A stretch of DNA of 34,895 nucleotides from Ureibacillus terrenus (GCF_006569205.1 NZ_VIGD01000023.1:1-34895); one strand, 5' to 3'. Shown: positions 1 through 8,003, counted from the first letter of the stretch. Numbers and translations: made by a program. Notes: a model not told the origin generated them from the sequence alone.

Positions 1-399
1 AGTGACTTCCTCCTTATGGATTTTTGTGGTTTGGTCACTTCAAAATTCTACAAATAAGGGGTGAAGTCCTTTTTTATGCTTTAGAAAACCTTATGACTCT
101 TGGGTTGAAAAATGTGCAAAATGCTCATATTAATAAGCGAAGTCCGGCATACATAGTTTATTTTTTGGGAAATAAAAAATCCGGCGGCAAGGGACATATT
201 GAAAATCAGTTTGACAAAGCCGAGGAAATTATGTTATTTTTTAGTTAAATTCATTTAATTGTCTAAAGATTCAAATAATTTATTATATTGAAAAAGTGTT
301 ATATGAAAACGAATAAATGAAGTACGGTTGCCATGAAGTTGTTTATCAATAATTTATTTTAATAGATTAATAGTTTACAAATAACGGGGAGGTGGAAGA
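1..399. other. Upstream region of the hydrogenase operon, no convincing gene
   Basis: This AT-rich stretch has no coding sequence I can support. A 74-codon open frame at 24-248 lacks a good ribosome binding site and recognisable protein features. The only regulatory-looking element is a possible promoter near 259-286, listed separately. No FNR-like or other clear activator palindrome was found by eye. Confidence 0.5.
259..286 (+). promoter_or_regulatory. Possible sigma-A-type promoter of the hydrogenase operon
   Basis: TTGTCT at 259-264 and TATTAT at 281-286 are separated by 16 bp and lie about 115 bp upstream of the first operon gene. The match is only moderate in an AT-rich region, so this is a tentative call. 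Confidence 0.25.
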
Positions 400-918
400 T
401 TGAGCAGCCAAAATAATGTTGTAAGCATCAGCAATGAGGCTGTATTAATGAACAAATTGTCAGAACCTGAAACAATCAAACAATTAATCAGCCTGCTGGA
501 TAACCTGAAAAAATTTAATCTGCTGTTTGAGGCTATTGAGAATTTTATAAAGCGAAGTCCAGAAATGGCCGATTCGCTAAACCGGATGGTTCTGACGCTT
601 CGGGAAGAATTGCCAAAAAACAATATTGTAAACAATTTGCAAAGCAGCCTGGAGTCCTTGATACGTTTGCAGAACTTAATCAATTCAGAAGAATTCAGAA
701 AAATCGAGGCGACAGTGCTGAATGAAAGAACGATTAAAACATTAAGCAATCTTTGCACATCTGTTTCGGAGGCCGCTTCCAATATGGAATATAAAACATC
801 TGCAAGCCCTGGTATATTCGGCCTGTTGAAGGAGCTGACCAATCCGGAAATACAGCCTGCAATCCAATTTATATTGAATGTGTTGAAAATACTGTCAAAG
901 GAGCTTAAGAATGCATGA
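400..918 (+). CDS. DUF1641-like helical protein, candidate HucM-type scaffold of the hydrogenase
   Basis: A 172-residue, nearly all-helical soluble protein with no signal peptide, no membrane segment and no cysteine cluster. The C-terminal segment (about 140-170), with GLLKELTNPEIQPAIQFIL, matches the end pattern of DUF1641 proteins (LLK-x2-P-E-x-Q-x5-L). The TTG start at 400 is set by GGGGAGGTGG at 387-396. The stop overlaps hypA by 8 bp, so the two are translationally coupled. Being first in a group 2a hydrogenase operon resembles the place of hucM, next to hucS in Mycobacterium smegmatis, whose product is a helical scaffold and quinone-delivery stalk. That link is inferred from position, helicity and size. 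The protein could instead be a DUF1641 accessory subunit with another role. Confidence 0.6.
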   Translation: MSSQNNVVSISNEAVLMNKLSEPETIKQLISLLDNLKKFNLLFEAIENFIKRSPEMADSLNRMVLTLREELPKNNIVNNLQSSLESLIRLQNLINSEEFRKIEATVLNERTIKTLSNLCTSVSEAASNMEYKTSASPGIFGLLKELTNPEIQPAIQFILNVLKILSKELKNA

Positions 919-1258
919 ACTGTCCATTGCACACAGCCTAGTTCAATTGGCGATCGAAACGGCAGAGCAAAATCATCTAAAAAAGATTGAAGCCCTGCGT
1001 GTAAAATTGGGTGTATTTTCCGGCGTAGTCAAAGAAGCGTTGGAATTCTCCTTTGATATCGCAACGGAAGGGACAAGCATCGAAGGAGCCCATCTAATTA
1101 TAGAAGAAATTCCTTTAAAAATTTTTTGCTCTCAATGCAGCCAAGAATATGTGCTGGAAAAACCCATTCCGATAAAATGTCCGAGATGCAATTCAGGCAC
1201 CGATCAAATTTTGGAAGGAAAAGAAATTGAATTGTATGAACTGGTAGGTGAGGGTTAA
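911..1258 (+). CDS. hypA: Hydrogenase nickel insertion protein HypA
   Basis: HypA is the cytosolic nickel metallochaperone that works with HypB to load nickel into the hydrogenase large subunit precursor. The 115-residue protein begins MHELSIAHSL, carrying the essential nickel ligand His2. It has the structural zinc site as two CxxC pairs, Cys73/Cys76 and Cys90/Cys93. Length is typical of the family. The ATG at 911 lies inside the end of the preceding gene (8-bp overlap) with AAGGAG at 898-903 as ribosome binding site. hypB follows two bases after the stop codon. Confidence 0.96.
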   Translation: MHELSIAHSLVQLAIETAEQNHLKKIEALRVKLGVFSGVVKEALEFSFDIATEGTSIEGAHLIIEEIPLKIFCSQCSQEYVLEKPIPIKCPRCNSGTDQILEGKEIELYELVGEG

Positions 1259-1260
1259 TA

Positions 1261-1938
1261 TTGAGCCAAGCAATTGAACAGCCTCGAATTGTGAAGATAA
1301 GGGAAAATGTGTTGAAGAAAAATGACATTTTGGCCAGAGAATTAAGAAAGCGCTTTCAAGAAAACCGGGTTTATGTTGTAAACCTCGTTTCCAGTCCCGG
1401 AGCCGGGAAAACAACGCTGTTGACGGAAATATTGACAAGGCTGGGTCAAGATTTTAAAGCCGCGGCTTTAGTCGGGGATTTGGCGACAGAGAATGATGCG
1501 GAACGGCTGAAGCGGAGCGGAGCGATAGTAAAACAGATTACAACAGGAACGGTATGCCATCTTGAGGCACAAATGATCGAAGATTCCATTCGTGAATGGG
1601 ATTTAAGAGATATCGACTTTCTATTCATCGAAAATGTCGGAAATCTTGTTTGCCCATCCAGCTATGACCTGGGTGAAAACTTGAGGGTGGTGCTGTTTTC
1701 AACGACGGAAGGCGAGGATAAACCGGTAAAATACCCTACCATCGTCAACAGCGCGGATATTGCCATCATTACTAAAATGGATTTGGCAGAAGCGGTGGAT
1801 TTTGACAAAGAAGCGTTCTATCAATCAATCTATCAATCCAGGCCGACAATGAAAGTTTTCGAGGTTTCCGTAAAACAGGACATGGGCATCAATGAATGGA
1901 TTGATTATTTGATACAAGAAAAAATGAAAGCGTTTTAA
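1261..1938 (+). CDS. hypB: Hydrogenase nickel incorporation GTPase HypB
   Basis: HypB is a SIMIBI-class GTPase that delivers nickel with HypA. The 225-residue protein has a P-loop SSPGAGKTT at residues 44-52. The metal-binding residues of the G domain are present: the Cys99-His100 pair in GTVCHLEAQM and Cys131 in NLVCPSS. There is no histidine-rich N-terminal stretch, so this form is not a nickel-storing HypB, and it lacks the N-terminal CxxCGC nickel site of E. coli HypB. The start is TTG at 1261 behind GGTGAGGG. A 51-bp gap with a strong GGAGGTG separates it from the small subunit gene. Confidence 0.96.
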   Translation: MSQAIEQPRIVKIRENVLKKNDILARELRKRFQENRVYVVNLVSSPGAGKTTLLTEILTRLGQDFKAAALVGDLATENDAERLKRSGAIVKQITTGTVCHLEAQMIEDSIREWDLRDIDFLFIENVGNLVCPSSYDLGENLRVVLFSTTEGEDKPVKYPTIVNSADIAIITKMDLAEAVDFDKEAFYQSIYQSRPTMKVFEVSVKQDMGINEWIDYLIQEKMKAF

Positions 1939-1989
1939 ATATTTTTAATTTTTGGATAATATACATGATTTTGGAGGTGTTAAAGGGAA

Positions 1990-2961
1990 ATGGCAAACGT
2001 CTTTTGGATTCACGGAGGAGCCTGCAACGGAAACACCCAGTCGTTTTTGAATGCGGATGAGCCTACCGTGATTGATTTAATCACCGATTTTGGCATCAAT
2101 ATTCTTTATCACCACTCGGTCTCCATGGAATTCGGCTATCAGGTAAAGGAAATTTTGGATGACATTATTGAAGGCCGTACAGAACTGGACATTTTGGTTG
2201 TGGAAGGAACCGTCATCCAGGGACCGAATGGAACGGGTCGTTTCGACACTTTGTTTGACCGTCCTAAAAAAGATTGGATTTATGATTTGGCCCACAAGGC
2301 TAAATATGTGGTGGCCATTGGAGACTGTGCGTGCTGGGGAGGAATACCTGCAACAAGCCCTAATCCGTCGGAGTCTACCGGATTGCAATTTTTCAAAGAC
2401 AAACCAGGAGGATTTTTATCTACAGAGTTCCGCTCCCAGGCAGGTTTACCGGTGATCAATATCCCCGGCTGCCCTGCGCATCCTGACTGGGTAACGCAAA
2501 TTCTCGTGGCCATTGCAACGGGCAGAACAGCGGATATCACATTGGATGAATATCATCGTCCGGAAACATTCTTTAAAACGTTTACTCAGACAGGCTGTAC
2601 ACGGGTTCAATATTTCGAATACAAAGAACCGGTGGAAGAATTCGGACAAGGAACGAGAAAAGGCTGTCTCTTCTATGAACAAGGCTGCCGTGGTCCAATG
2701 ACACGTTCATCCTGCAACAGGATTCTATGGAACCGTCAATCATCCAAAACAAGAGCAGGCATGCCATGCATTGGATGTACGGAACCGCAATTCCCATTCT
2801 TTGATTTAGCGCCTGGAACGGTATTCAAAACGCAAAAAATATTGGGAGCCATTCCAAAAGAAGTGCCTACAGGAGTGGATTCTTTAAGTTACTCAGTACA
2901 TGCCGCTGTCGCGCGTACTGTCGCTCCAAAATGGGCAAAAGAAGATCTGTTCGTACCATGA
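1990..2961 (+). CDS. hupS: Group 2a-type [NiFe] hydrogenase small subunit
   Basis: This is the electron-transfer subunit carrying three Fe-S clusters. The 323-residue protein has no Tat signal and no C-terminal membrane anchor, so it is cytosolic. By alignment to the standard pattern, the proximal cluster ligands are Cys12, Cys113 and Cys161, but the second Cys of the usual CxGC motif is Asn15 (ACNGNTQS). At the distal cluster, Cys203, Cys226 and Cys233 remain, but the usual His is Gln200. The medial cluster has Cys242, Cys260 and Cys263 (CIGC). Each site is thus left with three canonical ligands, which fits the all-[3Fe-4S] relay reported for mycobacterial Huc. The protein starts at ATG 1990 with GGAGGTG at 1973-1979. 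The large subunit follows directly. Family assignment is secure; the cluster types are inferred. Confidence 0.95.
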   Translation: MANVFWIHGGACNGNTQSFLNADEPTVIDLITDFGINILYHHSVSMEFGYQVKEILDDIIEGRTELDILVVEGTVIQGPNGTGRFDTLFDRPKKDWIYDLAHKAKYVVAIGDCACWGGIPATSPNPSESTGLQFFKDKPGGFLSTEFRSQAGLPVINIPGCPAHPDWVTQILVAIATGRTADITLDEYHRPETFFKTFTQTGCTRVQYFEYKEPVEEFGQGTRKGCLFYEQGCRGPMTRSSCNRILWNRQSSKTRAGMPCIGCTEPQFPFFDLAPGTVFKTQKILGAIPKEVPTGVDSLSYSVHAAVARTVAPKWAKEDLFVP

Positions 2962-2998
2962 TAATGGAACTTATCGAAATATTTAAGGAGGGGAGAAC

Positions 2999-4600
2999 TT
3001 GGCACAGCAAACAATTAAAGTTCCCGCTCTTGGACGGGTAGAAGGGGACTTGGATGTCAAGGTTACGATTGAAGATGGCGTGGTTGTCGATGCCTGGACG
3101 GAAGCAACGATGTTTAGGGGATTTGAAAAAATATTGATTGGAAAAGATCCTCAGGCGGGTCTTATCATGACGCCAAGAATTTGCGGTATTTGCGGCGGCA
3201 GCCATTTAACAAAATCGGCTTACGCCCTTGATACGGCCTTCCATACGGAAGTGCCGCCGAATGCCACTTTGGTGAGAAATATTGCGCAAGCCACGGAAAC
3301 GATTCAAAGTATTCCGCGCTGGTTCTATGCGTTATTTGCCATCGGATTGACCCATAAAAATTATCAATCTGCATCTTTATATGAAGAGGTTCATAAACGA
3401 TGGGCTCCTTTTGTCGGAGAAAACTATGTCAAAGGTGTAACGATTTCAGCAAAACCTGTCGAAATCTATGCCATTTTTGGAGGACAATGGCCGCACTCCA
3501 GCTTCATGATTCCTGGCGGCGTGATGTGCGCACCGACTTTATCGGACATTACCCGGTCGATTTCGATTTTGGGATACTTCCGCAAGAATTGGCTGGAAAG
3601 CACTTTGCTGGGCTGCTCGATAGAAAGATGGCTCCAAAACGAAACTTGGTCAGATGTGCTTGAATGGCTGGAAGAAAAAGAAGAGCATTATGAATCCGAT
3701 TTGGGTCTGTTTATTCGATACAGCCGGGAAATCGGATTGGATAAATATGGAGCCGGACCGGGCAAGTATTTGGCGGCAGGAAGCTTCCCGAATCCTGAAA
3801 AATATATCCATCCGACTATCGAATCAAGAAATGGCGCCCTCATTGCCCGATCCGGTGTATTTGACGGCGAGAATTTCCATGATTTTGACCAGGCCCGTGT
3901 CAGAGAAGACTATACGCATTCTTTCTATGAAGGCGAAGGTTCTTATCATCCATTTGAAGGATTTACGAATCCGCTCGATCCGGAAGAAGGCAAAAAGCTA
4001 GGGAAATATACGTTTGCAAAGGCTCCGCGATATTTATTGGACAGCGGCGAAACACCGCTGGAAGTTGGACCGCTGGCGAGACAAGTCATTGCCGGACGCG
4101 AAGGAGCGGAAGATTGGCAAGATTATGATCCATTGATCTACAACATTGTCAAAGAAATTGGACCGAGCATAATGGTTCGTGTCTTGGCCCGACTACATGA
4201 AGCTCCGAAATATGTCCGCTATGTACAAAACTGGTTAAAGCAAATCGACTTAAATGAGAAATTTTATGTAAATCCTGGAGAGCTGATCGAAGGCCAGGGC
4301 TTCGGGGCTACCGAGGCGGCCAGAGGATTTTTGGCGGACTGGATTCAAGTGAAGGACGGAAAAATTGAAAAGTATCAAATCATCACACCAACAGCATGGA
4401 ATATCGGGCCACGCGACCGCTTCGGTCAAAGAGGGCCAATCGAAACTGCGCTGATTGGTACACCTATCAAAAATCCGGAAGATCCGGTAGAGCTGGCTCA
4501 TATAGCGCAAAGTTACGATTCCTGCCTGGTATGTACTGTACATGCCTATGACGCGAAAACAAATAAACAATTGGCCCAATACAGGGTTACAAACTTCTGA
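2999..4600 (+). CDS. hupL: Group 2a-type [NiFe] hydrogenase large subunit (precursor)
   Basis: The catalytic subunit binds the NiFe(CN)2CO centre and splits H2. The 533-residue protein shows the L1 motif RICGICGGSH (Cys62, Cys65) and the L2 motif DSCLVCTVH (Cys509, Cys512, His515). L2 has Ser in place of the common Pro (DPC). After His515 an 18-residue tail, beginning AYDAKTNK, should be removed by the maturation protease after nickel insertion. The start is TTG at 2999 (2999-3001) behind AAGGAGGGG at 2984-2992. It forms a tight pair with the small subunit gene. A hairpin follows the stop codon before the next gene. No frameshift or internal disruption is seen. Confidence 0.96.
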   Translation: MAQQTIKVPALGRVEGDLDVKVTIEDGVVVDAWTEATMFRGFEKILIGKDPQAGLIMTPRICGICGGSHLTKSAYALDTAFHTEVPPNATLVRNIAQATETIQSIPRWFYALFAIGLTHKNYQSASLYEEVHKRWAPFVGENYVKGVTISAKPVEIYAIFGGQWPHSSFMIPGGVMCAPTLSDITRSISILGYFRKNWLESTLLGCSIERWLQNETWSDVLEWLEEKEEHYESDLGLFIRYSREIGLDKYGAGPGKYLAAGSFPNPEKYIHPTIESRNGALIARSGVFDGENFHDFDQARVREDYTHSFYEGEGSYHPFEGFTNPLDPEEGKKLGKYTFAKAPRYLLDSGETPLEVGPLARQVIAGREGAEDWQDYDPLIYNIVKEIGPSIMVRVLARLHEAPKYVRYVQNWLKQIDLNEKFYVNPGELIEGQGFGATEAARGFLADWIQVKDGKIEKYQIITPTAWNIGPRDRFGQRGPIETALIGTPIKNPEDPVELAHIAQSYDSCLVCTVHAYDAKTNKQLAQYRVTNF

Positions 4601-4637
4601 TTGGCGCGGAAAAAACTTCAGATGTTCATGAATCTCT

Positions 4638-4680
4638 AATAAATAAGGGGGTACTTGATCATAAAGCCCTCTTATTTATT
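4638..4680 (+). terminator. Intercistronic hairpin after the large subunit gene
   Basis: The arms AATAAATAAGGGGG (4638-4651) and CCCTCTTATTTATT (4667-4680) pair over 14 positions with one mismatch around a 15-base loop. No long T run follows, so complete termination is unlikely. The structure could protect the 3' end of a structural-subunit transcript or partly attenuate the downstream maturation genes. Confidence 0.55.
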
Positions 4681-4707
4681 CATCAAAAGTTTTATATGGA
4701 GGACAAC

Positions 4708-5184
4708 ATGATTACAATCATTGGCTGTGGGAACCTAATTCGAAAAGATGATGGTGCAGGTCCTATATTAATACGAAAGTTATGGGATTTGGGAGTTCCA
4801 CGGAATGTGCGGCTGGCCGACGGGGGAACCGCCGGAATGGATGTCGTTTTTCAAATAGGCAATGCAAAAGAATTGATTATCGTCGATGCTTGCACTACCG
4901 GAGCGGAACCGGGGACCATTTTTGAAATCCCTGGAGAAGAGGTGGAAGCCATTCCGTTGGAGAATATAAATCTTCATAACTTTCGATGGGACCATGCCAT
5001 CGCAATGGGACGATGGCTTTTAAAAGATGATTTTCCGCAAAAAGTCACCGTCTATTTAATCGAGGCCCAGGATTTATCTTATGGAAGCGGGCTTACACCT
5101 GAAGTGGAAGAAAGTGTAAACAAACTGGCAAAAAAAATCAAACAAAAAGTATCAGGTGAAGAAATTGAAGTGTCAAATAACTGA
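4708..5184 (+). CDS. hupD: Hydrogenase large-subunit maturation endopeptidase
   Basis: This is a nickel-sensing protease of the HyaD/HybD/HycI family that clips the C-terminal tail of the large subunit. It starts with MITIIGCGNLIRKDDGAGP, the family signature G-x-GN-x2-x-x-DDG. Later come the acidic residue in VDACTTG and the His in DHAIAMG, which match the expected nickel-contact positions. An in-frame ATG lies at 4696, but the GGAGGA at 4698-4703 is correctly spaced only for the ATG at 4708, giving 158 residues, normal for the family. The end overlaps the next gene. Confidence 0.92.
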   Translation: MITIIGCGNLIRKDDGAGPILIRKLWDLGVPRNVRLADGGTAGMDVVFQIGNAKELIIVDACTTGAEPGTIFEIPGEEVEAIPLENINLHNFRWDHAIAMGRWLLKDDFPQKVTVYLIEAQDLSYGSGLTPEVEESVNKLAKKIKQKVSGEEIEVSNN

Positions 5185-5452
5185 AACAGGCTATTTGCAG
5201 ATCCCTTCGGAGATTGCACAAAGATATTTTGCAACAGGGGCCGTCATTGCGATATTGGATGAACATGACTTATTGATCATGCCGGTAAATTACGTTGGCG
5301 CTGGCGGTTTGATTTTAAAATACCGCAATGCCAAAGGAGACCGTTCTGTCTTAGTTTCAGAATTGCTGCCGGATGATGTAGATTATGGCCCAAGAACTGT
5401 TGAATGGGATGAAAACGCATTGGCCCTTCGGATTCCGTTATATGTGAAATAA
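5156..5452 (+). CDS. Small uncharacterised protein of the hydrogenase operon
   Basis: A protein of about 98 residues that I do not recognise. It begins GTG at 5156, overlapping the protease gene by 29 bp; a TTG at 5165 is an alternative start, as neither has a strong ribosome binding site. Residues 5-45 (ITETGYLQIPSEIAQRYF onward, ending in LIMPV) recall a short beta-rich AbrB/SpoVT-like swapped-hairpin layout, but this is weak. The rest is beta-rich with acidic patches (LLPDDVDYGP). No cysteine ligands or membrane segment are present. Its place between the maturation protease and the TPR protein implies a role in assembly or as an accessory subunit. Confidence 0.75.
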   Translation: MKKLKCQITETGYLQIPSEIAQRYFATGAVIAILDEHDLLIMPVNYVGAGGLILKYRNAKGDRSVLVSELLPDDVDYGPRTVEWDENALALRIPLYVK

Positions 5453-5506
5453 TGAAATGTTTTGCAACAGTTTCAAAAGGGAATGTATGAAAAGGGGGAG
5501 TGTCGC

Positions 5507-6724
5507 ATGTTGAAACGTCAGCCAATGTCAATCGGCGTATTTCCAGGGACAGCAGGTTTCTTCTTGTTGCCGCCTATAGAAAACGCGGATACCTTTATGC
5601 CTTCTTTATTGCAAGGTTTTCTGCCGGAACCTTGTCCAAAAGAATGGCAATTTTTTTTATCTGCAATCGAAGGGGAACCTGTTGAACGGGTGAACGAATT
5701 ATTGCCTGACACGAAAGAAGGCCACTTTAACCGTTTTATTCTTTTTCCCGAAAAGCGAAATTACAAAAAGGCCGAATCCATGTTGGATGGAGACTTGAAG
5801 CTGCTTTTGGATGCAGTTGCCTGGAGATTAAATTTTAAGCAGGACCCTCCCCATTTCCAAGATGATACAGCTGATGAAATCAAAGCTTTTATTTTGGCAA
5901 CACATGCTTATGATGCATTTCAAAAAAGAGATTGGACAAAAGGGATACAGCTATTGGAAGGAGCAGCCCAAACAGTCAAAGAAATTTCACCTATTTTTTC
6001 TGCCAGGTTGCTGAGCGAAGCGGCGGCAACGAAACAATCATTAGGATTCATCGATCAACGGTTAATCGATTTGTATAAAACCGCTTTAACTTTAACGGAA
6101 CGTTCAAAATTTGAAGATATGCGCGCCGAATTGACTTTTCAGCTTGGAACGGCCTATCAGGAATTGGCGGATGGAAACAAAACTTATTACTTGGAAGCAA
6201 TCAAATGCTATAACAAAGCTTTAAAAGTTTACCGGAAAGAGAATGCTCCTGAAAACTATGCCATCATCCATATGAATCTTGCATTGTCTTATTTGGCGAT
6301 GCCGCCAAATGAATATAACTACCATTTAAAAAATGCAATGGCCATCCAATCCCTCAGGGAAGCTTTGCGATATTTGGATCAAGAAAAGCATACCGAATTA
6401 TGGTGCAGTGCCACCATCAATCTGGCGAATGCGCTTCAATATGCGAAGTCTTCCCATATTGAAGATAACTTATGGGAAGCGGTTGCCCTTTATGAAGATG
6501 TGCTAAAAGTGCGGAAAAAAGAAACCGATCCCCATGGTTATGCGAGGCTCATTGCGAATCAGGGAACAGCCCTTTCCCATCTTGGGGCTTTTTCCAGTGC
6601 AGTGCCCAAATTAACTGAAGCCAAACAGATTTTCGAGGAACTGAGGGATGAAGAGTCAAAAAAAGTGGTAGAGGACATGTTGCTGGAAATCAAGAAGAAA
6701 AAAGAAGAACTTTCCAAGCAGTAG
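5507..6724 (+). CDS. TPR-repeat protein of the hydrogenase operon
   Basis: A 405-residue protein. From about residue 150 onward it is made of helical pairs with TPR character, for example the segments AELTFQLGTAYQELADG, AIHMNLALSYLAM-like and ATINLANALQYAKSS, each followed by a partner helix such as EAIKCYNKALKVYRK. The first 130 residues are not TPR and I do not recognise them. TPR folds serve as protein-protein scaffolds, and TPR proteins occur in other group 2a hydrogenase operons, so an assembly or docking role is likely but inferred. The ATG at 5507 follows AAAGGGGGAG at 5491-5500; an upstream TTG frame extension has no ribosome binding site. Confidence 0.85.
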   Translation: MLKRQPMSIGVFPGTAGFFLLPPIENADTFMPSLLQGFLPEPCPKEWQFFLSAIEGEPVERVNELLPDTKEGHFNRFILFPEKRNYKKAESMLDGDLKLLLDAVAWRLNFKQDPPHFQDDTADEIKAFILATHAYDAFQKRDWTKGIQLLEGAAQTVKEISPIFSARLLSEAAATKQSLGFIDQRLIDLYKTALTLTERSKFEDMRAELTFQLGTAYQELADGNKTYYLEAIKCYNKALKVYRKENAPENYAIIHMNLALSYLAMPPNEYNYHLKNAMAIQSLREALRYLDQEKHTELWCSATINLANALQYAKSSHIEDNLWEAVALYEDVLKVRKKETDPHGYARLIANQGTALSHLGAFSSAVPKLTEAKQIFEELRDEESKKVVEDMLLEIKKKKEELSKQ

Positions 6725-6737
6725 TGGAGGGAAACTG

Positions 6738-7112
6738 GTGAACGATTATGAAAAGCAATATTTCAATACGCTGTTGCAAATGGCAACAGAGCGATTTGTA
6801 GAGCGGGCGCTTCAACGTTCGGAAGGTGCGGAAAATGCCCTGCGCCTATTACGCACCAATCCCCATGGAGAAGGGATATGGCTGGATCAATTTGTAGACG
6901 TTTTTTTTGAAGAATTTTTGCTCAATAATCCTGAAGGTTCATGTTTTATTTTACAGGCGCTTGCGAAAAGAAAATATCATTTCCAAAACATTCCGGGCCA
7001 TGAATTAACAGTGGAAGAAATCGTGGAAAAAATGGCGAAAGAAGTGTTTGAAAATCTGCTGAAGCAGAAAGCGGAGGAAGTGCTTGAACAGCAATTAGCT
7101 TTTGGGGGGTGA
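6738..7112 (+). CDS. Small helical uncharacterised protein of the hydrogenase operon
   Basis: A 124-residue protein starting GTG at 6738 with TGGAGGG at 6725-6731. It is predicted mainly helical, rich in Glu, Lys, Phe and Leu. It has only one cysteine (in SCFILQALAKRK), no membrane segment and no signal. The C-terminal 40 residues (from about VEEIVEKMAKEVFENLLK) look like a long amphipathic or coiled-coil helix. I do not recognise a family. It sits between the TPR protein and the NifU-Rieske fusion, with 6-13 bp spacing, so it is almost certainly co-translated as part of the hydrogenase accessory set. Confidence 0.75.
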   Translation: MNDYEKQYFNTLLQMATERFVERALQRSEGAENALRLLRTNPHGEGIWLDQFVDVFFEEFLLNNPEGSCFILQALAKRKYHFQNIPGHELTVEEIVEKMAKEVFENLLKQKAEEVLEQQLAFGG

Positions 7113-7118
7113 AGCCCG

Positions 7119-7982
7119 TTGGGTACACAGTCAAAGAGCGTCGAGAATCTTTCAGAACGGATTGACCAAATACTCCAAGAAATAAAGACGATGGACTTTA
7201 CCGATTATCAATTGAAAAAAATCTTGGAGTTGAAAAAAGCGATTGAAGCTTTCCATGAAGATGCCCTCAGAAAACTCGTAAGAATCGTGCGGTCGACGGA
7301 TGAAGGGAAAAGATTGATGCTGGAGGCCGTAGAAGAACCTTCCGTTTATGCGATGCTCTTGTTGCATGGGATCATTAAACAAAATCTATATACAAAAGTC
7401 GCAGCGGTATTGGAAGAAGTCCGCCCTTATTTAAACTCCCATGGGGGCGACATTGAGCTGGATAAAATTGAAGGCAATGTCGTTTACGTCCGGATGCAAG
7501 GAGCCTGTTCAGGATGTTCCCTTTCGGCCGTCACATTAAAAAACGGGGTAGAAGAAGCCATAAAAACGAGAGTTCCGGAAATTGACCGGGTAGAAATGGT
7601 AAACGATTTATCCCCGGGATATATGCCGCTTACAGGAAAGGGAAATGTTGAAGAATTAAAGGATAGCGGCTGGAAAGAGGGGCCGGACATCGAAGATTTG
7701 AAAGAAAACAAACCCTATTATATCACCATTGACGGAGTGGACGTACTGCTAATCATTATAGATAACAAGATTATGGCATACCGGAACCGCTGCCCTCATA
7801 GGGGAATTCCATTTGCACAGGAGGAAGTGGAGCAGGTGGAAGGCATGTATTTGATCGGGCATGACAAAGCCCTCCGCTTCGATTTAACAAACGGGGAGTG
7901 CATAACGGTTCCGCACATTCAATTGGAGCCGTTTCCGGTCCGGATAGAAAAGAAGAAAATATGGATCCGGGTCGATAGTTAA
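7119..7982 (+). CDS. NifU-like and Rieske-like fusion protein of the hydrogenase operon
   Basis: A 287-residue protein with three parts. Residues 1-90 are helical and unassigned. Residues 93-165 are a NifU C-terminal-type Fe-S scaffold domain with Cys130 and Cys133 in GACSGCSLSA and the HGGDIEL motif. Residues 197-287 are a Rieske-fold domain. The Rieske domain keeps the first ligand pair Cys225/His227 (CPHRG) and the trailing FDLTNGE strand. At the second pair, where CPWH or similar is expected, the sequence is LIGHDKALRF, with no Cys and the His displaced. A classical [2Fe-2S] Rieske cluster therefore seems unlikely. Group 2a operons of actinobacteria encode a related protein (HucE), proposed as an electron-transfer partner. 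The start is TTG 7119 behind GGGGGGT. Confidence 0.85.
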   Translation: MGTQSKSVENLSERIDQILQEIKTMDFTDYQLKKILELKKAIEAFHEDALRKLVRIVRSTDEGKRLMLEAVEEPSVYAMLLLHGIIKQNLYTKVAAVLEEVRPYLNSHGGDIELDKIEGNVVYVRMQGACSGCSLSAVTLKNGVEEAIKTRVPEIDRVEMVNDLSPGYMPLTGKGNVEELKDSGWKEGPDIEDLKENKPYYITIDGVDVLLIIIDNKIMAYRNRCPHRGIPFAQEEVEQVEGMYLIGHDKALRFDLTNGECITVPHIQLEPFPVRIEKKKIWIRVDS

Positions 7983-8003
7983 CATAACGATGGAGGGATA
8001 CAG

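Noticed and set aside
24..248. A 74-codon open frame upstream of the hydrogenase operon
   Set aside because: No ribosome binding site, poor composition and no recognisable features; more likely intergenic.
136..560. The 11-base match AAGCGAAGTCC in the upstream region (about 137-147) and inside the first gene (about 551-561)
   Set aside because: Only one short match with no extended similarity around it; chance is a sufficient explanation.
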